A stretch of 51,276 nt of DNA from Thermoplasmatales archaeon (GTDB lineage: Archaea; Thermoplasmatota; Thermoplasmata; Thermoplasmatales; Thermoplasmataceae). Under the pieces are notes generated by a model. It did not search any database, was not told the DNA's origin, and saw nothing but the letters and a program-made list of their open reading frames with translations. Positions 51,214 through 51,276 of the stretch are shown here, one piece after another (positions within the stretch are counted from its first letter, which is position 1; the number at the start of each line of letters is the position of its first letter). Both the position numbers and the translations under genes were made by a program. The stretch spans positions 1 to 51,276 of the forward strand of contig JACWAH010000016.1 in the NCBI GenBank assembly GCA_014874365.1, read 5' to 3'.

Positions 51214-51276
51214 ATGAGCACACTTTATGGCGAAACACTCAGGGAAATATACAAGCTCAACGGCATCCATGATCCA
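51214..51276 (+). CDS. 5' end of a gene that leaves the window (possible transposase)
   Basis: ATG 51214 opens a frame to the end of the window that begins MSTLYGETLREIYKLNGIHD. The preceding insertion-sequence end suggests a transposase N-terminus, but 21 codons are too few to recognise a family. Confidence 0.5.
   Translation, partial: MSTLYGETLREIYKLNGIHDP

Noticed and set aside
1-51276. CRISPR array
   Set aside because: No series of regularly spaced identical repeats was seen on reading through the window.

Overview
The window looks like a chromosomal segment of a Thermoplasmatales-type euryarchaeon. The support is: an archaeal aIF2-beta with a C-terminal TRAM domain, a CTP-dependent riboflavin kinase with a winged-helix domain, a Thermoplasma-type nicotinate phosphoribosyltransferase with a C-terminal zinc knuckle, two geranylgeranyl-reductase-family flavoproteins, a mevalonate-decarboxylase-family protein, and many genes whose start codon (ATG, GTG or TTG) lies about 23-28 nt behind a TATA box, the pattern of leaderless archaeal transcripts. 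I cannot name the species.

Layout. 0-9.9 kb is mostly core metabolism: cysteinyl-tRNA synthetase, a nicotinamidase/nicotinate phosphoribosyltransferase salvage pair, a HAD phosphatase, an alcohol dehydrogenase, a chlorite-dismutase-family protein, a geranylgeranyl reductase homologue, then a nucleotidyltransferase-fold protein with a family 2 glycosyltransferase. 9.9-16.4 kb is an eroded accessory stretch: an internally deleted insertion sequence, a large nucleoside-phosphorylase-domain protein, a minus-strand cluster containing a dead ATP sulfurylase gene and several gene remnants, and a membrane-anchored Nudix-like protein. 16.4-19.5 kb holds a split-barrel/methyltransferase fusion, a Dam-type DNA methylase and an unknown gene.

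19.8-25.8 kb has a tRNA-Ser(GCU), a 52-residue acidic protein, membrane proteins, a YyaL-type thioredoxin-domain protein, an ArsB-like transporter, twin histidine phosphatases and a GAF-domain methionine sulfoxide reductase. 26.9-31.6 kb reads as one plus-strand operon: ABC exporter, degenerate isochorismatase fold, P-loop kinase, mevalonate-decarboxylase family and HNH nuclease; the kinase/decarboxylase pair suggests the modified mevalonate pathway known from Thermoplasma. 33.4-36.6 kb has a ribbon-helix-helix protein with an FtsZ-like protein, divergent from aIF2-beta, PIN and riboflavin kinase. 36.6-39.4 kb has a zinc-finger protein behind a palindromic operator and a second DNA adenine methylase. 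39.5-51.1 kb is mainly redox and hydrolase genes, including a cysteine-free PAPS-reductase-superfamily protein overlapping a sulfatase-superfamily gene. At the right edge there is another copy of the insertion-sequence end and the first codons of a gene that leaves the window.

The observations I rate highest are two membrane-protein genes that appear to start at CTG codons placed exactly where a leaderless transcript should begin, the divergent FtsZ-like/ribbon-helix-helix pair, the palindrome between TATA box and start of the zinc-finger operon, the split-barrel/methyltransferase fusion, and the scattered insertion-sequence ends that mark the eroded region.
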